A DNA stretch of 64,000 bases, taken from positions 3,100,001 through 3,164,000 of the forward strand of contig NZ_CP087585.1 of the NCBI RefSeq assembly GCF_022200785.1, read 5' to 3'. The notes under the pieces were generated by a model, which saw only the letters and a list, made by a program, of their open reading frames with translations, did no database searches and was not told the DNA's origin. Positions 18,267-28,300 of this stretch are shown here, in pieces; position 1 is the first letter of the stretch, and each line of letters opens with the position of its first letter. This stretch comes from Pedobacter mucosus. Lineage in GTDB: Bacteria > Bacteroidota > Bacteroidia > Sphingobacteriales > Sphingobacteriaceae. Position numbers and translations under genes: made by a program.

Positions 18267-20426
18267 CTATTTATCAGCTAACCAAATCATTTGTGTAAAT
18301 GCGCCGTTTGCTGCCACATCCCAAACCTCTACCCGTACCCATTTTCTTTTAGATAAATTTACATCCCACATAAAATCCTGTTTACCAAATGGAAGTGTTG
18401 CATTTAAATTTATCCGTTTCCTGTAAACTTTATTGCCGTCTCCCGAAATGATTTCTGCATAATTAAGTGGGTAAGTCCACTGCACTTTAATATTGACTTT
18501 TGCATCACCAGTTTTGGTTAAGTTTAGCGTTTCACCAGCTGTTTTGCCATCAATACTGAAGGAAGGGAACAGCACTTCTCCTGTCGAAACAAAAAACTTT
18601 CCATTTCTCATCACGTCCAAAACTGACTTCCATCCATTCTGATATTTTGGCAAACTATCCATTTGCAGGTAATTTACATTCATGTGCGCATACATTTCAT
18701 TTTTTTTGGTGATGGTAAAAATATCTGCTTCAGAAATTACATGTTTCTTGAAACCCCAATTGGCCATATCATCCATCAAGTTGAGTACGCGTTTACTTTG
18801 TGTTGGTAAAGAAAGATCAGCGGGAATTGATTTCCAGGCCGCTCCAAAATAAGTGTCAGACTTAAAAAAAGGTTCATTTTTATATTGATCTGGAAAACCT
18901 GTAGATGCTTTGGTTCTAGCATGTGCAACCCAAGCCAAGCCATTTTCTATTTCTAAAAGTTTCTGCATTTCGGTTTTATCACCTACGTGATAGATTTTTC
19001 CGAGTTTCGAATCCTGCGTAATAAAAGGCTCATTTGGCTTCCTCGACATTACCCAGTAAACGGGTTTCGGGAAAAACGCCAACCAGTGACCGCCATAAAA
19101 ATTATTAGCCTCTTCACCAGGAAGCAACATGAAATTACCTTTAGAAAGCCTTTTTGTTTGTTCAAACAAGCTTGCTAATTCTTTTAAGCGTAAAGAATCC
19201 GGACCTTTTGGATGACCAGGCCCGTGAAATTCTGCCAATTTAACAATGTTTAAACCTAAGCTTTTCAGTACTTCTACAAATTCTGGCTTTTCTGGCACTG
19301 GTTTCCCTGATAGAGCCACGTCAGAAATAAATTCATTATGGAAATGCGTTGCCATTGTTTTATATCCAGGTAATGGCACAAAGGTGTCGTTATGCGTATA
19401 TTTTTTTACTTCCGCTAAAACTTCATCTGCCTTTCCTAAATTAATTAAACAGAAAAAATTTAGACGCTGTTTAGTTTCTGGTGGAGCATTAAACCAGGGC
19501 ACATAACGTCTATCACCAAGAGGATCTTGACGAATACCCATTGCAAAATCAGGAACAAGTTTAAGATAATCTTTTCCGTACCAATTAAATTTTAAGTTAA
19601 AAGCTTCATCCAAAGGATAAAAATATTGATGAGGAGCGGGGAAAAGTGCCAGACTACCATTGGCATTTTCGCCAATTACGGTGCGGTATTTTACTTCCAA
19701 ATTGCGGCTGGTATCTTTTACATTTGGTTTCACTTTTTGAAGATTATCATCTGTATCAGACCAAGCCATATTAGCCCAAATATTTTTTTTAGAAGCTAAA
19801 CCAGCATCATATAATATGGCAGTTGAATCTTTTGTAGTAGAAATGGTTGCCGATACATTAAACAAAGGGCTTCCGTTATAAAGTATAATTTCCAAGTTTC
19901 CTTTAAAATTTGGTCCGGAAACATCAGTAATAGAAACCATTGTTCTGGTACCATTGGTAATTATTTTGGCTTTTCGTTTACTAAGTTTCAGTGCATATGT
20001 TTGGTAAGGTTTTGTAGGAACACGATCGAAAAATACATCCCAACCGCCACTTGAAGGACTAAGGCTCCGTTTTCCAACCCTCAAAATAAATACTGGATTA
20101 AGGCCAGCGGCAATTTCGACAAAGCTCTTCTGTTTTTTAAGCTGAATACTTTTAAAAAGTGGTTTCGAAGCATCCAAGTCTAAAATCATTTTCGCGAAAG
20201 TTCCTTTTCCTGCAGGCCAGCTTAAGGTTATTTCTTTTTGATATGAAGAAACCTTTGCTCCATTTTTTTTATAGGCAGTTAAATCGATAGAAGTTTGCGC
20301 TTTTGAAGAGAAAGTAAGTAGCAAAATTATGAAGCTCCAAATTGACTTCTGTAAGAAAGTCAAAAACGCTTTGAATAATAAATTGCGACAATTAATTGGT
20401 GCTTTTCCAGTTGAAAATCTGCTCAT
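18267..20426 (-). CDS. Secreted protein with PHP (CehA/McbA-like) metallohydrolase domain
   Basis: This 719-aa protein has a hydrophobic signal near residues 28-45 (FIILLLTFSSKAQ). The first 320 residues look beta-rich. The middle (about 355-515) has PHP-type metal motifs in order: MATHFHNEF, LAEFHGPGH, LLPGEEANNFYGGHW and GLAWVAHARTK. This order matches PHP-family phosphoesterases/hydrolases such as CehA. A final beta domain (about 600-719) resembles a carbohydrate-binding or Ig-like module. I infer periplasmic cleavage of a phosphoester or ester substrate. An operator-like palindrome lies 75 bp upstream. Confidence 0.55.
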   Translation of the reverse strand: MSRFSTGKAPINCRNLLFKAFLTFLQKSIWSFIILLLTFSSKAQTSIDLTAYKKNGAKVSSYQKEITLSWPAGKGTFAKMILDLDASKPLFKSIQLKKQKSFVEIAAGLNPVFILRVGKRSLSPSSGGWDVFFDRVPTKPYQTYALKLSKRKAKIITNGTRTMVSITDVSGPNFKGNLEIILYNGSPLFNVSATISTTKDSTAILYDAGLASKKNIWANMAWSDTDDNLQKVKPNVKDTSRNLEVKYRTVIGENANGSLALFPAPHQYFYPLDEAFNLKFNWYGKDYLKLVPDFAMGIRQDPLGDRRYVPWFNAPPETKQRLNFFCLINLGKADEVLAEVKKYTHNDTFVPLPGYKTMATHFHNEFISDVALSGKPVPEKPEFVEVLKSLGLNIVKLAEFHGPGHPKGPDSLRLKELASLFEQTKRLSKGNFMLLPGEEANNFYGGHWLAFFPKPVYWVMSRKPNEPFITQDSKLGKIYHVGDKTEMQKLLEIENGLAWVAHARTKASTGFPDQYKNEPFFKSDTYFGAAWKSIPADLSLPTQSKRVLNLMDDMANWGFKKHVISEADIFTITKKNEMYAHMNVNYLQMDSLPKYQNGWKSVLDVMRNGKFFVSTGEVLFPSFSIDGKTAGETLNLTKTGDAKVNIKVQWTYPLNYAEIISGDGNKVYRKRINLNATLPFGKQDFMWDVNLSKRKWVRVEVWDVAANGAFTQMIWLADK

Positions 20427-20500
20427 AAAGTGGTTAGTTTGGTTAGCATTAATCTTTTATAGGGATAAAGGATTAAATCAAATATGAACAAAAATTTTAG

Positions 20501-20514
20501 GTAAAACGTTTTAC
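20501..20514. promoter_or_regulatory. Perfect 14-bp palindrome, LacI-type operator candidate
   Basis: GTAAAACGTTTTAC is a perfect palindrome with the central CG of LacI/GalR-family operators. It is placed 75 bp upstream of the PHP-like gene. A near copy (11 of 14 bases) lies upstream of the susC-like gene of the same locus at 27089. No LacI gene is in the window. Confidence 0.55.
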
Positions 20515-20566
20515 TTATGTATCAAATTTGATGTATTAAGAGGAATCTTATTCTAAAAATTCATAC

Positions 20567-20944
20567 TTATTTTCTTATAAATCGTAAACCACAGCCTTCG
20601 ATACAAGGTGGATTAAGCGTTAAAGTTTTAGCAGTTGCTTTATAATAATAGGTAAAAGGACGAGTTTGATTTTTGGAAGTTACTTCCATTTTTACGCTAT
20701 CTATGATCTTGAATGTCAGTAAATCCGGTATTGCATCACCTTCTATACTTCCTGATTTATTAAGGACAAGGTATTTTGAATCGCCCTTTACCTTCATATA
20801 TTTACCGCTACCATCACCAGGGTCGGCCAAAGTTTCGGTTAGTTTCCAGGTTCCATAAACTTCACCTATACCATCACCGGTTTTTTTACATGACAAGTAA
20901 ACTATACTTAAGGTAATTATTAGGGCTAATGTGATTCTTTTCAT
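20567..20944 (-). CDS. Small lipoprotein, lipocalin-like
   Basis: This 125-aa lipoprotein is read from the ATG at 20944; the frame opens 38 codons earlier, but only this start gives a signal peptide with lipobox YLSC (Cys19). After the lipid anchor the pattern YGTWKLTETLADPGDG resembles the opening of lipocalin-like or META-type small domains of Bacteroidota. A short C-terminal segment contains CIEGCG. It lies between the PHP-like gene and the phosphatase-like gene on the same strand. Function unknown. Confidence 0.7.
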   Translation of the reverse strand: MKRITLALIITLSIVYLSCKKTGDGIGEVYGTWKLTETLADPGDGSGKYMKVKGDSKYLVLNKSGSIEGDAIPDLLTFKIIDSVKMEVTSKNQTRPFTYYYKATAKTLTLNPPCIEGCGLRFIRK

Positions 20945-21081
20945 AGCTGGTTGATTTCTTAAATATACGTTAGTCAAAGAAAAAACGCTACATAAGTAAT
21001 TATTAAAAACAGAAAAATCTCTTAGAAATACTATCCAAGAGATCTTTCTGTTTTGCAAATCTAAGCAAGTAATATTTTCGA

Positions 21082-21921
21082 TTATAGCAATTCCACTTCA
21101 GCTAAAATAGGGAAATGATCTGAAGGAAACTTTCCATAATAGGTATCTGTTAAAATTCCCCATCTGCTTGCAGTAAACTGTTTGCTCATAAAAATATGAT
21201 CGATAACTGCTTGTCCGCGAGGCGTTTTGAAACTACTGAAAGACGCATTGTTGGCATAAGGAAACTTTACTTTGCTATGCACATCAGTTAAAACTGTTGA
21301 TGTAGCAAGTAATTTATACCATTCACTATCTCTGCCACCATTAAGATCACCAGTTAATAAGACAGGTTTATTACCAGCAATTTCATTAATTTTTTTCAAT
21401 ATCAGTTTGCTACTTTCTTGGCGGGCCACAACTCCTTGATGATCGTAATGAACATTAAATGCATAAAATTGCTTTTTCGATTTCAAATCTTCGAGATAAA
21501 CCCAAGAGCAAATTCTATTACAGCAAGTAGCATCCCATCCTTTACCTGGCACATCTGGCGTTTCAGACAACCAGAAATCACCACTTTTAATTAATTTGAA
21601 ACGGTCTTTTTTATAATAAATCACCGAGTGTTCACCAGCATCTTTTCCATCATCACGACCTTTACCATACCTTGCATATTCTGGCAGGCTTTTGCTAATA
21701 TCATCCAATTGATTTTTTAGACCTTCTTGCACGCCTAACACATCGAATTTATGGAAACGGATAAGATTTGCGACAACGGGTGCCCTATCTACCCAACGAT
21801 TTCCACTATCGCCCGGGTTATCGTATCGAATGTTAAAAGTACTGATTGTAATTTGTTGTGCTTTCAGCGCTAATGAACTGAAAGAGATTATTGCTGCAAT
21901 GAGCCAGATTCTAGTTTTCAT
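21082..21921 (-). CDS. Secreted endonuclease/exonuclease/phosphatase family protein
   Basis: This 279-aa protein has a signal peptide (1-21, ending LKAQ) and the full EEP catalytic set: NIRYDNPGDSGNRW near the start, VQEGL with the metal-binding Glu, LLTGDLNGGRDS with Asp/Asn, and the final SDHFPILAEV with the general-base His. Such exported members cleave phosphodiesters (nucleic acid, sphingomyelin, inositol phosphates). It follows the SusD gene by 24 bp, so it is part of the same operon, and the ligand of the SusCD pair may carry phosphate. Its length is normal. Confidence 0.9.
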   Translation of the reverse strand: MKTRIWLIAAIISFSSLALKAQQITISTFNIRYDNPGDSGNRWVDRAPVVANLIRFHKFDVLGVQEGLKNQLDDISKSLPEYARYGKGRDDGKDAGEHSVIYYKKDRFKLIKSGDFWLSETPDVPGKGWDATCCNRICSWVYLEDLKSKKQFYAFNVHYDHQGVVARQESSKLILKKINEIAGNKPVLLTGDLNGGRDSEWYKLLATSTVLTDVHSKVKFPYANNASFSSFKTPRGQAVIDHIFMSKQFTASRWGILTDTYYGKFPSDHFPILAEVELL

Positions 21922-21945
21922 ATCTTTTATTATTTTTATTATTGA

Positions 21946-23724
21946 TTAATCCCAACCTTTATTTTGTTTCAAATTTGGATTCCGCTGAAGATCAGCCAAT
22001 GGAATTGGATAATAATAATTCCGTTCATTCCATTTTCTCGGTATTTCTTTCATCCATGTCAATTCGCCTGAAGAACCGTTTCTTAACAATTGAGAGTTAA
22101 CAGCTGCACCAATATTCGCGGAAACTTCTACATAAGTTACACCTGCAACTGCCGGAGTTGGACGTGTTCCTTGATAAAAAGCTACATCTAAAATACCATC
22201 TTCATTCAAGTCTAATGGCGTATTTAAAGCAGGCACATAAAACCCATTCCATTCCTGCTCCATCAACGGGCCGCGTTTCCATCTCAATAAATCAGAAAAA
22301 CGCAAGCCTTCTAAACTTAATTCGATGCCTCGTTCTCTTCTAATTTCCAACAAAGAAGCATCGGTAATGCCAGGAAAATAATTAATTGTTAAATAAGGAT
22401 CTGCTATTGTAGGCTTTACATTTAATCCGCCTGTAATTCCTGCTCTCGACCTAAGTGCACCTATCGTTAATACCCAATCTGCATCAGTAAAAGTTCCTAA
22501 TTCTGCTTTTGCTTCAGCATAATTCAACAATACTTCTGCATACCTAAATAGGGAAACGGCATTTGTATTTAAGGCTCCTGCATCAAAATAGGTATCATCT
22601 AAAGTCCATTTTATAGGTTGATATCCTGTGAAGGTATAAGAAAAAACAGGAGGTGCTGGAATTTGCTGACCGCTGGTTATGCGTTTATAATCGCCCAAAC
22701 GTATGGTTTGTTTCAACCTTAAATCGCGGTTTTTTACTTCATCTTTAAACAACATAGTTCTATAAGCGGGATCATTTGTATATGGCGTTCCATCTAATTT
22801 TAAATAAGTATTGATGAAAGTACGGGTAAAACTTGCCTTTGCACCATAAGTACCGCTGGTCCACCACCAGTTTGCTTCGTTTAAAACACCTAAATTTAAA
22901 TCAGCAACAGCAGATTGTAATACCTCATTAGCAACTGGCGCATTACTGTTAAAAACCTGACGGTAAGAAACACCAGCTCCGCCAGCTGTATTTAATGAAT
23001 AACCACCTTTTTTTATAATTTCATCGGCTGCTGATGCAGCTTCTTCAAGCCATTTGGATGATGAAGTTGCAAGATTTAAATCTGTATGGTATTTCCTAAA
23101 AGTTCCCTCGAATAAACATAATCTAGATTTAAATGCATAAGCGACATATTTAGTTATGGTTGTGCGACTAGGATCATTTGTAGTGCTGATGTTTGCACAA
23201 GCAAAGTTAATATCAGCCAAAACCGAATCCATTACCAATTCCCTTTTATCTCTACCACCCATTAAAGCTGGGTCATCTATATCCAAAGGTTTTCCAATCC
23301 AAGGCACATCGCCAAATCGCTTAACCTTTTCCATATAAAAATATGCCCTAAAATAACGAGCAATTCCAAGGTAATTGTTGCGAACAGTTGCCGGCACAGC
23401 TGGATCTTTACAATTTTGAATAAAATAGTTGATGTTTCTTAAGTCTCTCCAAACCCAACCGGAACTATTATTAGCAGAAAAACCACCGTCGCGAACAAAA
23501 TCCGGAACAGCTTTAACAGCTAAATAATCAGACATTGCATCTTGACTAGTAGAATTTTTTGGAAGAAAATCCATGTTGTAAAATGAATTTGTATACAATT
23601 TAAGTCCGTTTTCAGTACCAAAAACGGCTTCTTTTGTTGCGGAAGACTCTGGCTTTTGATCTAGCTTTTTACATGCAGCTAAACCTAAACAAACCAATAA
23701 TATGCCTATATATTGTTTTTTCAT
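21946..23724 (-). CDS. SusD/RagB family nutrient-binding outer-membrane lipoprotein
   Basis: This 592-aa lipoprotein has lipobox LAAC (Cys18) after a short signal peptide, then KKLDQKPESS, typical of RagB/SusD. The body shows the classic SusD pattern, including ARYFRAYFYMEKVKRFGDVP in the N-terminal TPR half and, near the C-terminus, IRRERGIELSLEGLRFSDLL and the usual K-W-N-x-R-x-Y-Y-P-I-P ending. It partners the SusC-like gene 28 bp upstream. Together they bind and import an oligomer. Confidence 0.95.
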   Translation of the reverse strand: MKKQYIGILLVCLGLAACKKLDQKPESSATKEAVFGTENGLKLYTNSFYNMDFLPKNSTSQDAMSDYLAVKAVPDFVRDGGFSANNSSGWVWRDLRNINYFIQNCKDPAVPATVRNNYLGIARYFRAYFYMEKVKRFGDVPWIGKPLDIDDPALMGGRDKRELVMDSVLADINFACANISTTNDPSRTTITKYVAYAFKSRLCLFEGTFRKYHTDLNLATSSSKWLEEAASAADEIIKKGGYSLNTAGGAGVSYRQVFNSNAPVANEVLQSAVADLNLGVLNEANWWWTSGTYGAKASFTRTFINTYLKLDGTPYTNDPAYRTMLFKDEVKNRDLRLKQTIRLGDYKRITSGQQIPAPPVFSYTFTGYQPIKWTLDDTYFDAGALNTNAVSLFRYAEVLLNYAEAKAELGTFTDADWVLTIGALRSRAGITGGLNVKPTIADPYLTINYFPGITDASLLEIRRERGIELSLEGLRFSDLLRWKRGPLMEQEWNGFYVPALNTPLDLNEDGILDVAFYQGTRPTPAVAGVTYVEVSANIGAAVNSQLLRNGSSGELTWMKEIPRKWNERNYYYPIPLADLQRNPNLKQNKGWD

Positions 23725-23752
23725 GACGTTCTATTTAATATGATCAATAAAA

Positions 23753-26700
23753 TTAAAAACTGATATTTAATCCAAGAGAGTAGCTTTTCATCAAAGGATA
23801 ATTATATCCATCGCCGTTGGTACTGTCTGGATTTAAATCTCGATCTGATGGCACAGCATTTTCTACATCTATCGTATTTTTAACAATTTTGTACATTGGA
23901 GAATAGGTGAACAGGTTTTCTCCCGAGAAAAACACTTTTGCGCTTCTTGCTCCAATATGGTTTAACCATTTACTTTGAAGCGTATATCCTACCTGAAGGT
24001 TTTTCATCCTGATGTAAGCAACATTTTGCAAATAACGGGTTTGTGCCACACCTAAAGTCCGGTTGGTATTGCTTGATGCTGCTCTCGACATTGTTCTTGG
24101 AAAATAAGCATCTGTATTTTGTGGCGTCCACATGTTACCCAATTGAAATGTTGGTATGTTATTATATGGCCTGTTGTATTGGCCCCAAAACATTTCTGTT
24201 TCGGTGCTTGGATACCATTGCTGTTTACCTACACCTTGAAAGAAAACAGAAAATGAAACATTATGCCAATCGGCGCCCAAGTTAACGCCGTATAAATAAC
24301 GAGGAGCCGAATTACCGATTATGCGCCTATCGCCAGATTTTCCAACTTTATTTTCGCCCACATTAATAAAACCATCACCATTAAGGTCTTTTAATTTGAT
24401 ATCACCAGGGAACCATTTGCCAGTTGGAGAAGCCCGCATTTGTGGATCCTGTTTAGCATGCGAAGCAATATCAGCATCATCTATAAAAAAACCTTCCGTT
24501 TCGTAACCCCAAATTTCTCCTAAAGTCTGCCCTTCATAATAATCACTTAGCAATTTATCTGGGTTGTTGTATTTATCAATCTTGGTTTTATTATCCGATA
24601 GGGTTAAACGCACATTATACCTGAAAGGGTTTTCAGACTGACCAATTCTGTCATTCCAGGTAACCGAAACTTCCCAACCGCGAGTTGTTAAATCTGCATA
24701 ATTACCTTTAGGAACATCAGCTCCAAATATTGCAGGCGGGGTTAATCCGAAAGTAAACATATCGGTAGTTTTACGGATATAAGCATCTCCGGTAAAGCTT
24801 AAACGACCCGAAAGCATGGTTAAATCTAGACCAAAATTGCTTGTTGTTGAAGTTTCCCAAGTTAAACCGTTAGGTAACACAACCGGATTACGGGTGGTTT
24901 GCGGCCTTACGCCATTCAGGATTACGCCCGACTGGGTAACATTAAAAATTTCTTGAAAAGCATACGAATTGATGTTACCATTTCCAAGCGATCCATATGA
25001 AGCCCGTAATTTCAAATCAGAAATTAATTTATCTGATACTTTCCAAAATGGCTCTTTATTGATTCTCCAACCACCAGAAACCGAAGGAAAAAATCCATAA
25101 CGTTGATCTGCTGGAAATTTTGAAGAACCATCATATCTGGCGTTAACTTCTAACAAATAGCGATCTTTAAAAGAGTAATTTAATCTGGAAAAACCACCCA
25201 ATATTGCCCATTGCTCATAACCGCCGCCAGTCGTTATCGCCTGACCTAAAGCAAGATTAAGATCCGTAGCATCTTCAAAAATGATTCCATTTCTTTGTAC
25301 GGCAACGCGGTTGTAAGTAGATTGTTCATAGTTATAACCAACCATGGCTTTTAAATAATGATCAGTTCCGAAGCGATTTTCGTATTCAGCAAAAATATTG
25401 GTCGCTAAATACTGTGTTTCACGTTGATCAAACAACAAATCGTTAGTTGTTGTACCAACAAATGCAGTTACGCCACGCGTATTGCTATAAGGCACCTGAA
25501 CCCTTTTTTGTTCAATATCATTATTGGTATTGCGAAATGTAAAATCAGCATTTACGCGGAATTTATTGTTGAAAAAATTACTTCTTAATCCGGTAATATT
25601 TCTAAAAACCTGCTTGCGAGTGTCAATTCCGTTCTTTCCATAAATAAAATCACCAACGGTATAAGCTGATGCAAAGGTTAGCGTACCATCTGGATTATAA
25701 AGTGGCATAGTCGGCTTGCCTTCATCAGCAATATTTCTCCAGATACCACCGCCTTCGCCAACATTGATAGGATTATGATAATTCATGACTGAATAATCAG
25801 CATTATTTTCGATACTTAACCATGGATAAACCTGTACAGATCCTCTGGCACGAATATTTTTCATATCATAATCATCGCTATTGTGTTTAAATAATCCATC
25901 CTGATTTAAAAAGCGACCAGATACCAGGAACGAAGCTTTATCGCCTCCACCACTTACTGAAAGATTATTTTCGAAAGCGGCAGTATTTTTCTTGTACAAT
26001 TCGGCGTAATAATCTGTACTTCCATAATAGGTATACTCGCCAGTTGTAGGATTTACTTCAACTTGATTATATGGCTGACCAGATTCTACCCTTCTTTTAA
26101 ATTCATCGAGGTAAGCCTGAGAAAATTTTTGCGTTTTATTTGCATTTTGAGGAAAGGCACCATCGCCATTTACAAATGCCTCTGCAAACATTTTTGCCCA
26201 AGTGTATCCATCAGTTACAAAATCTGGCACTTGCAATGGACTTTTTATTGCATAGTTAGTAGAATATGAAATATTAGTACGGCCCTTTTCAGCTTTTTTA
26301 GTGGTGATTAAAACGACACCGAAAACACCTCTTGCCCCATAAATAGCAGCCGAAGCAGCATCTTTAAGGATAGAAACGCTTTCAACATCGTTGGGATTTA
26401 ATAAACTAGGATCACCCTCGAAACCATCAATAAGGATTAAAGCGCTACCGCCTTGCCCAATAGAAGTTGTACCCCTGATATTATAACTTGGCGATTGCGT
26501 CGGTTTACCATCTAACATTTTCAAGTTTAAGTTGGGAAGTAAGCCTTGTAAACCTTGGGTAAGATTAGTAATTGGCCTGTTTTCTAAACTTTTTGCGGAA
26601 ATCTGATCCACTGCTCCTGTAGTATTTTCTCTTTTTTGCGTACCATAACCCACAACAATTACTTCATTAAGGCTACCAGTTTCGCCTTTAAGTGTAATAT

Positions 26701-27061
26701 TTAAGGGCGTGTTTTCGGCTGCTTTAACGATAATTTTACTTAACGTAACGGAGGTATAAGAAATAAAACTAACTTGAACATTGTAGGTGCCAGCGGGAAC
26801 GCTAATTTTAAAAGTACCATCAGGAGCACTTTGCGCAACTTTGTTTAACTCTTTGACCAGGATGCTAGCCCCAGGCAACGATTCGCCTTTTTCATCAACA
26901 ATTTTCCCACTAATTGTTCCAGGATTTTGTTTCTCAAATTCGGAGCGTAAGTTCGGCAGGTTGGTAGCAGCCAGAGAAGGCGTTGCATTCGCACTTGCCA
27001 AAATACAGGCTGCAGAAGTCCATAGCAGAAACTTCCGCATGTGCAGTGAAGATTTTTTCAT
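23753..27061 (-). CDS. SusC/RagA-type TonB-dependent outer-membrane transporter
   Basis: This 1102-aa transporter has an unusually long signal region (1-31, MKKSSLHMRKFLLW to TPSLA), a CarboxypepD_reg-like domain (about 48-130, GTISGKIVDEKGESLPGASI), the plug opening VVGYGTQKRENTTGAV, then LIDGFEGDPSLLNPNDVESV and a barrel ending in SLGLNISF. It is the first gene of a run with SusD, EEP hydrolase, lipoprotein, PHP-like and SGNH genes. A LacI-type operator-like site lies 28 bp upstream of its start. Confidence 0.95.
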   Translation of the reverse strand: MKKSSLHMRKFLLWTSAACILASANATPSLAATNLPNLRSEFEKQNPGTISGKIVDEKGESLPGASILVKELNKVAQSAPDGTFKISVPAGTYNVQVSFISYTSVTLSKIIVKAAENTPLNITLKGETGSLNEVIVVGYGTQKRENTTGAVDQISAKSLENRPITNLTQGLQGLLPNLNLKMLDGKPTQSPSYNIRGTTSIGQGGSALILIDGFEGDPSLLNPNDVESVSILKDAASAAIYGARGVFGVVLITTKKAEKGRTNISYSTNYAIKSPLQVPDFVTDGYTWAKMFAEAFVNGDGAFPQNANKTQKFSQAYLDEFKRRVESGQPYNQVEVNPTTGEYTYYGSTDYYAELYKKNTAAFENNLSVSGGGDKASFLVSGRFLNQDGLFKHNSDDYDMKNIRARGSVQVYPWLSIENNADYSVMNYHNPINVGEGGGIWRNIADEGKPTMPLYNPDGTLTFASAYTVGDFIYGKNGIDTRKQVFRNITGLRSNFFNNKFRVNADFTFRNTNNDIEQKRVQVPYSNTRGVTAFVGTTTNDLLFDQRETQYLATNIFAEYENRFGTDHYLKAMVGYNYEQSTYNRVAVQRNGIIFEDATDLNLALGQAITTGGGYEQWAILGGFSRLNYSFKDRYLLEVNARYDGSSKFPADQRYGFFPSVSGGWRINKEPFWKVSDKLISDLKLRASYGSLGNGNINSYAFQEIFNVTQSGVILNGVRPQTTRNPVVLPNGLTWETSTTSNFGLDLTMLSGRLSFTGDAYIRKTTDMFTFGLTPPAIFGADVPKGNYADLTTRGWEVSVTWNDRIGQSENPFRYNVRLTLSDNKTKIDKYNNPDKLLSDYYEGQTLGEIWGYETEGFFIDDADIASHAKQDPQMRASPTGKWFPGDIKLKDLNGDGFINVGENKVGKSGDRRIIGNSAPRYLYGVNLGADWHNVSFSVFFQGVGKQQWYPSTETEMFWGQYNRPYNNIPTFQLGNMWTPQNTDAYFPRTMSRAASSNTNRTLGVAQTRYLQNVAYIRMKNLQVGYTLQSKWLNHIGARSAKVFFSGENLFTYSPMYKIVKNTIDVENAVPSDRDLNPDSTNGDGYNYPLMKSYSLGLNISF

Positions 27062-27088
27062 CAGTTAATTTATTTAGTTATTTGGTTA

Positions 27089-27102
27089 GTAAAACGTTTC
27101 AG
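27089..27102. promoter_or_regulatory. LacI-type operator-like site upstream of susC-like gene
   Basis: GTAAAACGTTTCAG matches the perfect palindrome at 20501 in 11 of 14 positions and keeps the AAACGTTT core. It lies 28 bp upstream of the start codon, where it could block transcription or translation initiation. This is an inference from two sites only. Confidence 0.45.
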
Positions 27103-27472
27103 ATTATTACTAAGCCCTTATTGGGGGGCAAAGTTATAGCCCCTATATGAACAGATTATTAACTTATCTTAATTTATAAACTTCGAAACTTCTAAAGGGC
27201 ATCCATTTGGTTAGTTGTTCATATAGACATTCTAGTGTTAAGTTAAGGTTAATTAATTACAATTTGCAATTAGTTTATTCATGCTGAAACGAAAATCTTT
27301 TACAAGAATAAAGTAAGGGTAGGAGCTTTTTACAAATTGGCTTTGAGTAGATACATATTAAATAAAGTGCATTTGATACGCAACATATTATTGTGACTGA
27401 CCCAAAGAAAAAACAAAGTAAAATTGCCAAGTCTATTCCCTTTAGTTGATATTTGTTTTTCAAAAAGTAGAT

Positions 27473-28261
27473 ATGACTGATTCGGAAAAAACATATATGT
27501 TGTTAACAGGTGCAAGCAAAGGAATAGGTAAAGCTATAGCCATTTCACTTGCTAAAAGAGGTTTTAACTTGTTACTTGTAGCCAGATCAGAAAATGAATT
27601 AGAGATTTTATCCAAAAACCTAAAAGCAGATTTTAGTGTAAATGTGGCTTTGCTTGCTATTGATTTGAGCGTTCCGAGCGCATCAGAGCAAGTTTTTAAT
27701 TGGATAAACGAAAATGGGTATAGGCTAAATGGCTTAATCAATAATGCTGGTTATGGTTTGTGGGGGAAGTTTTCTTCTCTTAATTTAATGGATCAAATGG
27801 ACATGTGCAGGTTAAATATGGATACCGTTACCGAACTTTGCTATCTGTTAATTCCGCTACTGATAAAGGAAAAAAAAGCTTATATCTTGAATGTATCTAG
27901 CACCGCAGCTTACCAGGCAGTACCTACACTGGCAATTTATTCGGCAACTAAAGCCTATATACTTTCTTTTACCAGAGCACTAAGATTCGAACTTAAAGAT
28001 TCAAATATTTCTGTTTCTTGTTTAAGTCCGGGGCCAGTAGATACGGGTTTTGCACAACGTGCCGGCTTGGACGCCTTTAGTAAAATGGCTGAAAAATTTA
28101 ATATGAAAGCAGAAGAAGTAGCTGAAATAGCGGTAAAAGGGCTTTTAAATGGTAAATCAGAAATTATACCAGGCTTCACAAACATCATAAGCGTATACGC
28201 AAATAGAATTTTACCAAAATCATTTATTGAAAAAATGGCTGCTGGGATCTACAAAACTTAA
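27473..28261 (+). CDS. Short-chain dehydrogenase/reductase
   Basis: This 262-aa classical SDR oxidoreductase starts at the ATG at 27473; the frame also opens nine codons upstream at a non-ATG codon. The cofactor motif TGASKGIG is near residues 11-18, the NAG-type motif is LINNAGYG, the catalytic Ser lies in LNVSSTAAY and the Tyr/Lys pair in YSATKAY. An Arg soon after the Gly-rich turn (ARSENE) suggests NADP(H) preference. The substrate is unknown. It converges with the histidine kinase gene, 39 bp away. Confidence 0.92.
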   Translation: MTDSEKTYMLLTGASKGIGKAIAISLAKRGFNLLLVARSENELEILSKNLKADFSVNVALLAIDLSVPSASEQVFNWINENGYRLNGLINNAGYGLWGKFSSLNLMDQMDMCRLNMDTVTELCYLLIPLLIKEKKAYILNVSSTAAYQAVPTLAIYSATKAYILSFTRALRFELKDSNISVSCLSPGPVDTGFAQRAGLDAFSKMAEKFNMKAEEVAEIAVKGLLNGKSEIIPGFTNIISVYANRILPKSFIEKMAAGIYKT

Positions 28262-28300
28262 TTAAAATTTATTCGATGATAAAATCTGAAGTCAGATATT

